A stretch of 64,000 nt of DNA from assembly GCF_000522985.1 (NCBI RefSeq), contig NZ_CP007128.1:744001-808000 (forward strand), written 5' to 3'. The translations under genes and the position numbers were made by a program. A model generated the notes under the pieces. It worked only from the letters and a program-made list of their open reading frames with translations, searched no databases and was not told the DNA's origin. Positions within the stretch are counted from its first letter, which is position 1, and each line of letters opens with the position of its first letter. The stretch comes from Gemmatirosa kalamazoonensis (GTDB taxonomy: Bacteria; Gemmatimonadota; Gemmatimonadetes; Gemmatimonadales; Gemmatimonadaceae). Shown in pieces: positions 8,443-16,281 of the stretch.

Positions 8443-8643
8443 TCAGCGCCGGTCGGGCGCGCGCGGGTCGTCGGGGTCGTGCGACTCGTCGTACTCGTAG
8501 TCGTCGCCGTGCTCGTGCGGGCCCTTGTGCGGGTGCGAGTGCACCACGTCGCCGTGCCGATGCTCGTTCGGATCCGCCGGGTTGTTGCCGGGCGCGTAGC
8601 CGCGGGCGCGATCGGGCCCGGTGCCGCGTGCGTCGTCGCTCAT
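8443..8643 (-). CDS. Small His/Asp/Pro-rich hydrophilic protein
   Basis: A 66-residue protein starts at ATG 8643 with AGGAGG at ideal spacing on the coding strand, which makes it a genuine gene despite its size. It has no hydrophobic segment. Its middle carries HRHGDVVHSHPHKGPHEH (about residues 28-45), seven His in 18 residues, followed by an acidic Asp/Tyr-rich tail. Such composition suggests metal binding (Ni, Zn or Cu) or a disordered buffer protein. I do not recognise a family. It is divergent from the protein at 8731 and stands alone between that gene and padR. Confidence 0.75.
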   Translation of the reverse strand: MSDDARGTGPDRARGYAPGNNPADPNEHRHGDVVHSHPHKGPHEHGDDYEYDESHDPDDPRAPDRR

Positions 8644-8730
8644 GAGGTCCTCCTGAGATCCGTCGGGGTCTTCCCCCATCCTCGCCGCGCGGCGCATCCT
8701 GTCAAGCACGCCCGACGAGAGAGAGCCCAC

Positions 8731-9678
8731 ATGCCCGACGGCCTGATCGAGCGCCTCGCGCGCGAGACCGGGGTGCCTAACCTGCTCGACGCGCTCGCCC
8801 GCCTCGCGCCCACCGACCTGCAGTCGCTGCTCATCGCCGTCCACGAGCGGCACGCCGCCGCGGTGACGCCGCGCCGTCTCGTGGCGCAGTACGCGGCGAA
8901 CCGCTTCGTGCGCCCGTCGCCGGTGGACCCGCGGCGGTTCGGCGAGGCGGAGCGGCTCGCGTGGTCGCTGCTGCCGGCGGGCTACGCGCCGATGGAGCTG
9001 TCGCCGCTCGCGCCGCTCGGCGCCTGCTCCGCGCTCGCCACGGTGAGTCAGAACAAGATCGTCGCCACCGACCGCAGCACGGAGGTCGTCTCCGACTGCA
9101 CGAACGTGCTCGCGCTGGAGTGCGCGGCGCGCCGTCGCGACCCGGGGTCGCGCCGCGAGCCCGTGCTGCTCGCCACGTCGCACCGGCTCGTGCGCACGCC
9201 GCTCTACCACGGCGCCCGCTCGTTCGCGCACTTCCGCGTGCTCGCGCTGTGCACGGCGGGGCGCGACGCGGGCGCGTTCCGGTTCGAGGCCGACCGCCTG
9301 CGCGAGCACGTCGAGTTCTACCTCCGGCTCGTCGGCGCGATGGCGTCGCTCGGCAAGCCGTTCACCGCGCCGCACGTCGCGATCACCGACGTGACCGATG
9401 GCGCGCTCACGTCGACGCTGACGGACCGCGTGCTCGAGCCGCTGGCGGCGCGGTTTCCCGAGGCGCGGATCGCGTTCGACCCGACGCGCACGGCGGGGCG
9501 CGGCTACTACGAGGGCGCGTGCTTCAAGGTCTACGCGACGGACGGCGCGGCGGGCGAGATCGAGCTCGCCGACGGCGGTCCCGTGCCGTGGACGCGGCGC
9601 CTGCTGAGCGACGACAAGGAGCGGCTCGTGATCAGCGGCCTCGGCATGGAGCGGCTGTGCGTCGACGCTTCGCCGTGA
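8731..9678 (+). CDS. Orphan protein with histidyl-tRNA-synthetase-like C-terminal motifs
   Basis: The start is ATG at 8731; a longer frame upstream overlaps the divergent small gene. The 315-residue product has no signal peptide. Two C-terminal segments resemble class II HisRS/HisZ signatures: AGRGYYEGACFKVY (about residues 258-271) looks like the HisRS RGLDYYTGTVFE-type block, and ISGLGMERL (about 302-310) looks like motif 3 (GxGxGxER). The middle block SQNKIVATDRSTEVVSDCTN is conserved-looking but unfamiliar. At 315 residues without an anticodon-binding domain it cannot be a full synthetase. A catalytically repurposed or regulatory class II fold, analogous to HisZ, is the best guess. The gene is not in an operon. 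Confidence 0.6.
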   Translation: MPDGLIERLARETGVPNLLDALARLAPTDLQSLLIAVHERHAAAVTPRRLVAQYAANRFVRPSPVDPRRFGEAERLAWSLLPAGYAPMELSPLAPLGACSALATVSQNKIVATDRSTEVVSDCTNVLALECAARRRDPGSRREPVLLATSHRLVRTPLYHGARSFAHFRVLALCTAGRDAGAFRFEADRLREHVEFYLRLVGAMASLGKPFTAPHVAITDVTDGALTSTLTDRVLEPLAARFPEARIAFDPTRTAGRGYYEGACFKVYATDGAAGEIELADGGPVPWTRRLLSDDKERLVISGLGMERLCVDASP

Positions 9679-9699
9679 CGACGTCTTCGTCGTGTGCAG

Positions 9700-9843
9700 G
9701 GCTCCACGTACGAGTTCGTGTAGGACTGAAGAAGGACTGAAAGGAGGACTGAAGAAGGACCAACAACGAAGACGTTGTGTTTGGTCCTTCTTCAGTCGCT
9801 CTTCAGTCCTTCTTCAGTCCTGGTCAAACACGTACGTGGAGTC
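9700..9843. repeat. Intergenic palindrome, ACTGAAGAAGG family with CTCCACGTACG ends
   Basis: Terminal inverted repeats GGCTCCACGTACG and CGTACGTGGAGTC bound arms made of three tandem 11-base units of the ACTGAAGAAGG type; the tip is ACGAAGACG-like. It lies between two rightward genes. Sister copies are at 15359-15457 and 30244-30388. Confidence 0.9.
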
Positions 9844-9902
9844 GTCCCAGGCGAGTCCTCCTCGGCCGTTCACACCTCGCGCCCTTCGCGCCAGATTCCG
9901 GC

Positions 9903-11594
9903 ATGCCCACGCGCCGCGACTTCCTCCACCAGAGCGCCGCCGCTGCCGCCGCGCTGTCGGTCGGCCGCCTAACGTTCCGCACCGACGACGCGCCGAGCGG
10001 CTTCGTCGACGTGCGGCGCGCGCCGGACGCGGTGCTCGTCCGCACCGCCGATGGCGAGCAGCGGCTGCGCGCGGCGGGCGGGCGGTGGGAGGGCGACGGC
10101 ATCACGGTCACGGTGCGGGAGGTGCCCGGCGACGCCGCAGGCGGCATGCGCGTGGAGCTCACGGCGCCCGACGCCGCGGTGACGCGCCTGCACCTCCGCT
10201 GGCGCGGCGACCTCGCCGGCACGCGCCTGCTGCTCGGCGACGCGTGGGAGCGAGGCTACGGGGACCTCGAGTGGCGCGGCTTCGTCCCCGACCGCGTGAT
10301 GCCGTGGTACGTCGCGGCATGGGACGGACGCGTCACGCACGGGTGGGGCGTGCGCACGGGCGCGCGCGCGTTCTGCGCGTGGCAGGGCGACCCGCGCGGC
10401 CTCAGCCTGCTCGCCGACGTGCGCAGCGGCGGCGTGGGCGTACGGCTCGGCGAGCGCGCGCTCGCCGTGTGCGACGTCGTCGGCCGCGCCGGATTGCCTA
10501 ACGAGACGCCGTTCGCCGCCGTGCGCGCGCTGTGTCGGCGACTGTGCGCCGCACCGCGGCTCCCTGCCCACCCCGTCTACGGCAGCAACGACTGGTACTG
10601 GGCGTACGGCAGGAACAGCGCGGCCACCGTCCTCGCCGACGCGCGGCACGTCGTCGAGCTGTCGCCGACCGGCGCGAACCGGCCGTACGCGGTCATCGAC
10701 GACGGCTGGCAGCCCGGGCGCGGTGCGGAGAAGGCCGGCGTGGGCACGTGGGACCGCGGCAACGACAAGTTCCCCGACATGCCGGGGCTCGCCGCCGAGA
10801 TCGGGCGCGCGGGCGCGCGGCCGGGACTCTGGATCCGCCCGCTGCAGGCGCCCGCCGACGCGCCCGACGCGTGGCGACTGTCGCGCGAGCGCACGGTGCT
10901 CGACCCCACCGTGGCCGAGGTGCGTCGCAAGGTCGCCGACGATCTCGCTCGGGCGCGCGGCTGGGGCTACGAGTTGATGAAGCACGACTACACGACGTTC
11001 GACGTCTTCGGCCGGTGGGGCTTCCAGATGGGACCGGGCCTCACGCGCGACGGGTGGACGTTCGCCGAGGGCCCCGTCCGCACGACGGCGGAGGTGATCG
11101 ACGAGCTGTATCGCACCATCCGCGACGCCGCGGGCGACGCGCTCGTCATCGGCTGCAACACGGTGAGCCACCTCTCGGCGGGCCGGTTCGAGCTCTGTCG
11201 CATCGGCGACGACACCAGCGGGACGGAATGGTCGCGCACGCGGAAGATGGGTGTGAACACGCTCGCCTTCCGCGCGCCGCAGCACGGTACGTTCTACGCC
11301 ACCGACGCCGATTGCGTCGGTGTGACCAACGCGATCCCGTGGGAGTACGACCGACAGTGGCTCGACCTGCTCGCGCGGAGCGGCACGCCGACGTTCGTGT
11401 CGCTCGCGCCGGACGCGTTGGACGAGACGCGGCGCCGCGATCTACGTGCGGCGCTCGCGCTCGCCGCGCGCCCGCAGCCGCTGGCCGAGCCGCTCGACTG
11501 GCAGCACACCGCGTGGCCCACACGCTGGCGGGTGGGCGGCGCGGCGCACGTCTACGACTGGACCGGCCCGGACGGCGCGGCCGCCGTGCCCTGA
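9903..11594 (+). CDS. Tat-exported alpha-galactosidase-like glycoside hydrolase (GH36/GH27-type barrel)
   Basis: ATG at 9903 opens MPTRRDFLHQSAAAAAALS, a twin-arginine signal. After a beta-rich N-terminal domain (to about residue 215) the protein continues as a TIM barrel: YGSNDWYWAYG (about 224-234), VIDDGWQPGRG (about 262-272), PGLWIRPLQAP, GYELMKHDYTTFDVFGRWG (about 355-373) with the Lys-x-Asp of melibiase-type enzymes, and IGDDTSGTEWSRTRK (about 438-452) with the candidate acid. The 563-residue length suits GH36-like alpha-galactosidases. Export through Tat suggests a cofactor or folding in the cytoplasm. The exact sugar specificity is uncertain. The dehydrogenase gene follows nine bases later. 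Confidence 0.8.
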   Translation: MPTRRDFLHQSAAAAAALSVGRLTFRTDDAPSGFVDVRRAPDAVLVRTADGEQRLRAAGGRWEGDGITVTVREVPGDAAGGMRVELTAPDAAVTRLHLRWRGDLAGTRLLLGDAWERGYGDLEWRGFVPDRVMPWYVAAWDGRVTHGWGVRTGARAFCAWQGDPRGLSLLADVRSGGVGVRLGERALAVCDVVGRAGLPNETPFAAVRALCRRLCAAPRLPAHPVYGSNDWYWAYGRNSAATVLADARHVVELSPTGANRPYAVIDDGWQPGRGAEKAGVGTWDRGNDKFPDMPGLAAEIGRAGARPGLWIRPLQAPADAPDAWRLSRERTVLDPTVAEVRRKVADDLARARGWGYELMKHDYTTFDVFGRWGFQMGPGLTRDGWTFAEGPVRTTAEVIDELYRTIRDAAGDALVIGCNTVSHLSAGRFELCRIGDDTSGTEWSRTRKMGVNTLAFRAPQHGTFYATDADCVGVTNAIPWEYDRQWLDLLARSGTPTFVSLAPDALDETRRRDLRAALALAARPQPLAEPLDWQHTAWPTRWRVGGAAHVYDWTGPDGAAAVP

Positions 11595-11603
11595 CCCACC
11601 ACC

Positions 11604-12548
11604 GTGCCTAACGCGACCGTGCCTGACGCCACCGTCCGCTTCTCCGTCGGCATCCTCGGCACCGGCTGGGTCGGCGCCAGCGTGGCGATGTCCGTGCTGC
11701 ACGCGGGGTTCGCGGGCGAGCTGCTGCTCTCCGACCTGCGCGCCGAGCTCGCAGAGGGAGAGGCGATGGACCTCGCGCACGGCGCCGCGTTCTACCCCGC
11801 CGCGACCGTGCGCGCCGCGCCGTTCGACGAGCTGCTCGCCACGAACGCGCTCGTGATCGCCGCCGGCCGTGGCGGCAAGCCGGGCGAGTCGCGCCTCGAC
11901 CTGCTGCGCGACAACGCGCGCGTCATGCGCGACGTCGGCGCGCGCCTGCGCGATTACCGTGGCCTGGTCGTCGTCGTCACGAACCCGGTGGACGTGCTGA
12001 CGTACGTCGTGGCCGAGTCGTCTGGGCTGCCGGTGGAGCGCGTGATCGGCACGGGCACGATGCTCGACAGCGCCCGGCTGCGGCAGGCGATCGGCGAGGC
12101 GCTGCACGTCGCGCCGCACTCGGTGCACGCGCACGTCGTCGGCGAGCACGGCGACTCCGAGGTGGTGCTCTGGTCGAGCGCGTGGGTCGGCGGGCGTCCG
12201 CTGCGGCAGTGGCCGGGATGGACGCGCGAGCGCGAGGCGCCGATGGCCGAGCAGGTGCGGCGGGCGGCGTACGAGATCATCCGGCGCAAAGGCGCGACGA
12301 ACCACGCGATCGGTCTCGTGACCGCGGCGCTGCTCCGGTCCAGCGCGCGCGGCGAGCGGCGCGTGCAGACGGTGTCCCGCGTGCAGCGCGGCGCGCTCGG
12401 GCTGCACGACGTCGCGCTGTCGCTGCCGACGATCGTCGACACGGGCGGCGCGGTGGAGGTGGTGGCGCCGGAGCTGGCGCCCGAGGAGCGCGCTGCCCTC
12501 GAGCGCTCGGCCGACGTGCTGCGCGACGCGATCCGATCCATCGCGTGA
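11604..12548 (+). CDS. L-lactate dehydrogenase-family 2-hydroxyacid dehydrogenase with unusual specificity loop
   Basis: The 314-residue product begins at GTG 11604, with a second in-frame GTG shortly after, and has the Rossmann motif GILGTGWVGASVA (about residues 15-27). It has NPVDVLTYV, the Asp-Arg pair in LDSARLRQ and the catalytic His in GEHGDSE (about residue 178), all of LDH type rather than malate dehydrogenase type. The substrate loop reads AGRGGKPGESRLDL (about 91-104). By alignment with typical LDHs (QKPGETR) the pyruvate-specifying Gln102 is Gly, and malate dehydrogenases carry Arg there. A 2-hydroxyacid NAD-dependent oxidoreductase acting on a larger keto acid is therefore possible. 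Confidence 0.88.
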   Translation: MPNATVPDATVRFSVGILGTGWVGASVAMSVLHAGFAGELLLSDLRAELAEGEAMDLAHGAAFYPAATVRAAPFDELLATNALVIAAGRGGKPGESRLDLLRDNARVMRDVGARLRDYRGLVVVVTNPVDVLTYVVAESSGLPVERVIGTGTMLDSARLRQAIGEALHVAPHSVHAHVVGEHGDSEVVLWSSAWVGGRPLRQWPGWTREREAPMAEQVRRAAYEIIRRKGATNHAIGLVTAALLRSSARGERRVQTVSRVQRGALGLHDVALSLPTIVDTGGAVEVVAPELAPEERAALERSADVLRDAIRSIA

Positions 12549-12580
12549 CGGGATGGACAGGACCACTGGCTCGTCTTTCT

Positions 12581-12680
12581 GGACAGGATGACAGGACGGA
12601 CAGGATGACAGTCACCAAGACGGCTGTCGCAGTTGCACTCTTTGGGAGGTTCTCATCCTGTCCGTCCTGTCATCCTGTCG
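12581..12680. repeat. Intergenic palindrome, GACAGGATGACAGG family
   Basis: Arms at 12581-12607 and 12654-12680 are reverse complements built from the tandem words GGACAGGATGACA and GGACGGACAGGATGA, around a unique centre of about 46 bases. The element may overlap the 5-prime end of the next gene. It is the only copy of this family that I saw in the window. Confidence 0.85.
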
Positions 12681-13135
12681 GGACGTTCCGCCGCTGGCGC
12701 CTAACGGCGATCGTGCTCGCGCTCCTGTCCGGGCTCGCGTGCCGCGCACCCACCGACGCGGAGTCGGATCTCTCGGCCGCGCTGCGTCGGTGGGCAGGTG
12801 CGGCGCCGTCGGCGTACGAGATCACGCTGCGGCGTACCTGCTTCTGCCCGCAGGAGGTCGTCGGGCCGGTCGTCGTGACGGTGCGCGGCGGGCGCGTCGA
12901 GAGCCGGCGCTATCTCACCGGCACGCCGGTCGACGCGCGGTTCGACGAGTCGTTCCCGACGGTGGAGGCGCTGTTCGCGTTCGTCGACGACGCGATCCGG
13001 CGGCGCGCGGCGCAGATCACGACCCGGTACGACGCGCGGTTCGGCTATCCGTCGAACGTGTTCGTCGACTACGTGGTGAACGTGGCCGACGAGGAGAACG
13101 GCTTCGTGGTGGACGCGTTCCGCGCCGTCCCCTAG
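12605..13135 (+). CDS. Putative lipoprotein, DUF6174-like
   Basis: The start is uncertain. ATG at 12605 lies inside the palindrome and would prepend about 36 residues; GTG at 12713 is in frame but leaves a very short signal. The mature part follows a lipobox-like LLSGLAC and contains ITLRRTCFCPQEVVGPVVVT, YLTGTPVDARFDESFPTVE and TRYDARFGYPSNVFVDYV, a pattern I associate with DUF6174 lipoproteins (a Cys-x-Cys-Pro near the N-terminus and a late FGYP). It is probably surface- or periplasm-anchored, of unknown function. The stop TAG is followed directly by the truncated membrane-protein frame. Confidence 0.65.
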   Translation: MTVTKTAVAVALFGRFSSCPSCHPVGTFRRWRLTAIVLALLSGLACRAPTDAESDLSAALRRWAGAAPSAYEITLRRTCFCPQEVVGPVVVTVRGGRVESRRYLTGTPVDARFDESFPTVEALFAFVDDAIRRRAAQITTRYDARFGYPSNVFVDYVVNVADEENGFVVDAFRAVP

Positions 13136-13483
13136 CCCGCGTCGCGTGCGAGCGACCGGGCCGGCTTCCAGCGCGCGCTGCCGGCGCTGTTCGGGTACGC
13201 GTGGCGCGACGCGCGCTTCCTCGCGGTGAACGCGGCGTGGCTCGCGGTGTTCGCGGCGAGCCTGTGGGCGATGCGCCGCCGCGGCCGCGCCGCCTCGTTA
13301 GGCGCGCTCGGCGCGACGTTCCTCGCGCTCGGCGGCGGCGTCGGGAACGGGGTCGCGCACCTCGCGCTCGCACTGCGCGCGGGCGGCTACTTCCCGGGAC
13401 TCTACACGGCGGCGCTGTGCCTCGTCGCCGGTGCGGTGCTGCTCGCGCGGCTGCGCGCGATCACTGGGGTCGGAGTCGATTGA
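13136..13483 (+). pseudogene. Probable 5-prime-truncated membrane protein (HXXEE-like C-terminal part)
   Basis: An open frame runs from directly after the preceding stop to 13483. A GTG at 13226 could begin an 85-residue protein, but coding-like sequence (ALPALFGYAWRDARFLAVNA) continues upstream with no start codon before the previous gene's in-frame stop. The readable part has three hydrophobic segments, including GVGNGVAHLALALRAGGYFP and GLYTAALCLVAGAVLLARL, resembling the C-terminal half of HXXEE-domain membrane proteins. The N-terminal half carrying the HxxEE residues is missing. I read it as a decayed gene; a genuine short protein from GTG 13226 is the alternative. Confidence 0.45.
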
Positions 13484-13534
13484 CGAGTGCGCGTGTTACC
13501 TTGGGAGTGCCAGCGTTCCCCGCACCACCCACCG

Positions 13535-15346
13535 ATGGAGAGCATTCCCGTGGACAGGCCCGAAGATCTCCTGGAAGCCGCATTCCCCGAGCTCGAGCGC
13601 CGCGCCGAGGAGGCCGCGGACACGACCGGCGTCGACCGGCGCGCCTTCCTGTTCGCATCGATCGCCGCCGCGGCGGCGACGACCTTCGGCGCGCACACGG
13701 GGCGCGCCCAGCCGCCCGCCGCGACGGCCGGCCAGCCCCCCGCGCAGCCGCAGGTGCCGCCCTATCCGTTAGGCAACGGCGAGCCGCCGGCCGAGCAGTT
13801 CATGCCGTATCCCGGCGGCACCGGCGCGCTGATGGAGAAGCTCGTGCGCGAGAAGGGTCCCGCCGCGTTCCAGCGCGCGACGTTCCCGCTCGCGCCGTGG
13901 AGCGGCCCGGTGCCGACGAGCGACGAGGACCTCGCGTTTCTCCCCGCGCACCGCATCTCGGCGCTCATCAAGGCGAAGAAGCTCACGTCGGCGCGCATCA
14001 CGAAGATCTACCTCGACCGGCTGGAGCGGCTGAACCCGACGCTGCTCTTCGCCGTGACGATCCTGCGCGACCAGGCGATGGCCGAGGCGGCGGAGCGCGA
14101 CCGCGAGATCGCGGCGGGCACGTGGCGCGGGCCGCTGCACGGCGTGCCGTACGGCGTGAAGGATCTCTTCGCCACGAAGGGCATCGCCACGACGTGGGGC
14201 GCGAAGGACTTCGAGACGCGCGTCATCGACGACGACGCGGAAGTCGTGAGGCGGCTGCGCGACGCGGGCGCCGTGCTGCTCGCGAAGCTCTCCACGGGTC
14301 TCTTCGCGCAGAACGACCAGTGGTTCGGCGGACGCACGAACAACCCGTGGAACCTGTCGCAGGGATCGAGCGGCTCGTCGGCCGGCCCCGCGTCGGCGAC
14401 GGCGGCGGGGTGCGTCGCGTTCGGCATCGGCACGGAGACGCAGGGCTCCATCGTGTCGCCGTCGCTGCGCTGTGGGACGAGCGCGCTGCGTCCGACGTTC
14501 GGGCGCGTGAGCCGCTACGGCGGGATGGTGCTCGCGTGGACCCAGGACCGCGTCGGCCCCATCACGCGGACGGTAGAGGACGCGGCGATGGTGTTCAACG
14601 TCATCCACGGCGTCGACGAGAAGGATCCATCCACGGTGACGACGCCGTTCAAGTTCGACCCGAGCATCAAGCTCGCGTCGCTGCGCGTCGGCGTGGACCC
14701 GCAGGCGCCGAAGGAGCTCGTCGACAAGCTGAAGGCGTTAGGCATGGCGCCGCGCGACATCGGCCCGCGCCCCACCGTGCCGGGGATTCGCGGAGAGGGG
14801 CTGGACGTGGAGGGGGCGGCGGCATTCGACGACTACGTGGTGCGCAAGGCGAAGGAGATCGGCCTCGACCTGAACACCGTGGTGGCCATGCCGAACCCGC
14901 GGAACGCACCCTACCCGGGCACCTCGCCCACGGCAACCGCCGGCACGCCGATGGCCGCGGCCGACTGGGACCCCCGCTTCGTGCAGGGGCGCATCATGAA
15001 GGCCTACGACTTCGTGCAGAACCAGCGGCGCCGCTACGTGCTCGTGCAGCGGTGGGCGGAGTTCATGAAGGACCTCGACCTGTTCATCGGCGCGCCCGGG
15101 GCGGACATCGCGCCGAACGCACAGACGGGGCATCCGTGCGCGGTGGTGCCGTACAAGTTCGACGTCCCGCAGCAGGTCGGCGGCGGGCGCGGCGCGACCG
15201 CGCCCGCGCAGCCCGCGCCGGAGCTCAAGCCGCAGCCGATCGGTGGGGTGATCACGGGGAATCTCTACAACGACGACCTCATTCTCTCCGTGGCGCACCA
15301 GTTCCAGAAGAACACGGACATCCATCTCAAGCGGCCAGCGATCTGA
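13535..15346 (+). CDS. Tat-exported amidase (amidase signature family)
   Basis: The start is ATG at 13535 (MESIPVDRPEDL), giving 603 residues. Twin arginines in VDRRAFLFASIAAAAATTFG (about residues 32-51) indicate Tat export, followed by a Pro/Gln-rich linker. The amidase-signature triad is complete: catalytic Lys in YGVKDLFATKG (about 205), cis-Ser in GSSGSSAGPAS (about 280-290) and nucleophile Ser in GTETQGSIVSPS (about 305-316). GatA-like exported amidases of this size are common in Gemmatimonadota and Acidobacteriota, with unknown natural amides. A GTTACCTT word 40 bases upstream may be part of its promoter. A CTCCACGTACG-type palindrome follows the stop. Confidence 0.93.
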   Translation: MESIPVDRPEDLLEAAFPELERRAEEAADTTGVDRRAFLFASIAAAAATTFGAHTGRAQPPAATAGQPPAQPQVPPYPLGNGEPPAEQFMPYPGGTGALMEKLVREKGPAAFQRATFPLAPWSGPVPTSDEDLAFLPAHRISALIKAKKLTSARITKIYLDRLERLNPTLLFAVTILRDQAMAEAAERDREIAAGTWRGPLHGVPYGVKDLFATKGIATTWGAKDFETRVIDDDAEVVRRLRDAGAVLLAKLSTGLFAQNDQWFGGRTNNPWNLSQGSSGSSAGPASATAAGCVAFGIGTETQGSIVSPSLRCGTSALRPTFGRVSRYGGMVLAWTQDRVGPITRTVEDAAMVFNVIHGVDEKDPSTVTTPFKFDPSIKLASLRVGVDPQAPKELVDKLKALGMAPRDIGPRPTVPGIRGEGLDVEGAAAFDDYVVRKAKEIGLDLNTVVAMPNPRNAPYPGTSPTATAGTPMAAADWDPRFVQGRIMKAYDFVQNQRRRYVLVQRWAEFMKDLDLFIGAPGADIAPNAQTGHPCAVVPYKFDVPQQVGGGRGATAPAQPAPELKPQPIGGVITGNLYNDDLILSVAHQFQKNTDIHLKRPAI

Positions 15347-15358
15347 CGCGCCTTGCAG

Positions 15359-15457
15359 GGCTCCACGTACGTGTTCGTGGAGGACTGAAGGAGGACTGAA
15401 GAGGGACTGTCCTCCTTCAGTCCTTCTTCAGTCCCACGAACACTCGTACGTGGAGCC
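15359..15457. repeat. Intergenic palindrome, ACTGAAGAAGG family with CTCCACGTACG ends
   Basis: Perfect 13-base terminal inverted repeats (GGCTCCACGTACG and its complement) enclose shorter arms of ACTGAAGG units with almost no loop. It lies between convergent genes, the amidase and the AlkB-like gene. Confidence 0.92.
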
Positions 15458-15483
15458 GTGCAGCGCGCACCCGATCCTGCCGT

Positions 15484-16062
15484 TCACGCGCCGCGGAGAT
15501 TCCGGTACGTGACGGAGTACCGCAGCGCCTCCACCGCCGGGATGCTGTGCTCCCACTCGGTGCGCGACGGCCCGCGCAGCACGTACGCGGAGCGCGGCTC
15601 GGCGACGAGATTCACGCGCTCCCACCGCTCGCCCACCGCGCGGCGCAGGCGGAACGTGCACGGCGAGAGCAGCGAGATCCCCACCACCTCGCCGAAGACG
15701 TCCTTGTCGCGGTGCCAGCCGATGGCCGCGCCGGGACCGTACTCCGTGACGAGCACGTGCTGCAGCGCGGCCGGCGCCAGCCCGGCGACGGAGGCCGCGG
15801 TCTCGCGCAGCGCGACGAGAAACGGCGGCATGTCGTCCGCCTCGTGCAGCACGCGCGCCTCGAAGTCGTACTTCCAGCCGAACGACACGACGCGGCGCTT
15901 GCCCGTGTAGCCGTGGAACTCGAACTCGCGGAACGGCAGCTCGCGCATGCGCGCGATCACGTCGCGCTCGACGTCGGGCGTGATCACTTCCTCGCGATAG
16001 AGGAAGCCGTCGGGGAGCGGCGGCAGTGGGGCGGCGCCGAAGATGTCGAGTTGGTCGGGCAT
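15484..16062 (-). CDS. AlkB-like Fe(II)/2-oxoglutarate dioxygenase
   Basis: This 192-residue single-domain protein has the complete AlkB signature: LVTEYGPGAAIGWHRDKD (about residues 104-121) with the His-x-Asp iron ligands, GISLLSPCTFRLRR, a third iron-ligand His in EWEHSIPAVE (about 171) and the 2-oxoglutarate-binding RYSVTYRNLR segment near the C-terminus. FGWKYDFEAR is also typical. Family members oxidatively remove alkyl groups from DNA or RNA bases; the bacterial ones of this short type are repair enzymes or RNA demethylases. It stands alone between convergent and divergent neighbours, with no ada gene nearby. Confidence 0.93.
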   Translation of the reverse strand: MPDQLDIFGAAPLPPLPDGFLYREEVITPDVERDVIARMRELPFREFEFHGYTGKRRVVSFGWKYDFEARVLHEADDMPPFLVALRETAASVAGLAPAALQHVLVTEYGPGAAIGWHRDKDVFGEVVGISLLSPCTFRLRRAVGERWERVNLVAEPRSAYVLRGPSRTEWEHSIPAVEALRYSVTYRNLRGA

Positions 16063-16281
16063 CGCTGGTAATTAACCGCGCGTCACGCCGCTTTCGTGGG
16101 GGCGGCGGTTCGAGCACACGAGCTTCCTGAGCGAGGCCACGGTGCGACCGCTCGAGGCGCGGGGCGGACGCGAGCGAGCCCGAGTTCGTCCGGCGGCGGC
16201 GCCGCTTCGTCCCGCAACGTTTGACGGAGCCGGCGTGACGAACGAACGTCGTGCCTCGCCACCCTCCACCAGGAGCCACCG

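Noticed and set aside
13136-13483. Treating the HXXEE-like fragment as a fusion with the preceding lipoprotein by stop read-through
   Set aside because: The TAG at 13133 is in frame but there is no read-through context, and the upstream protein is complete.
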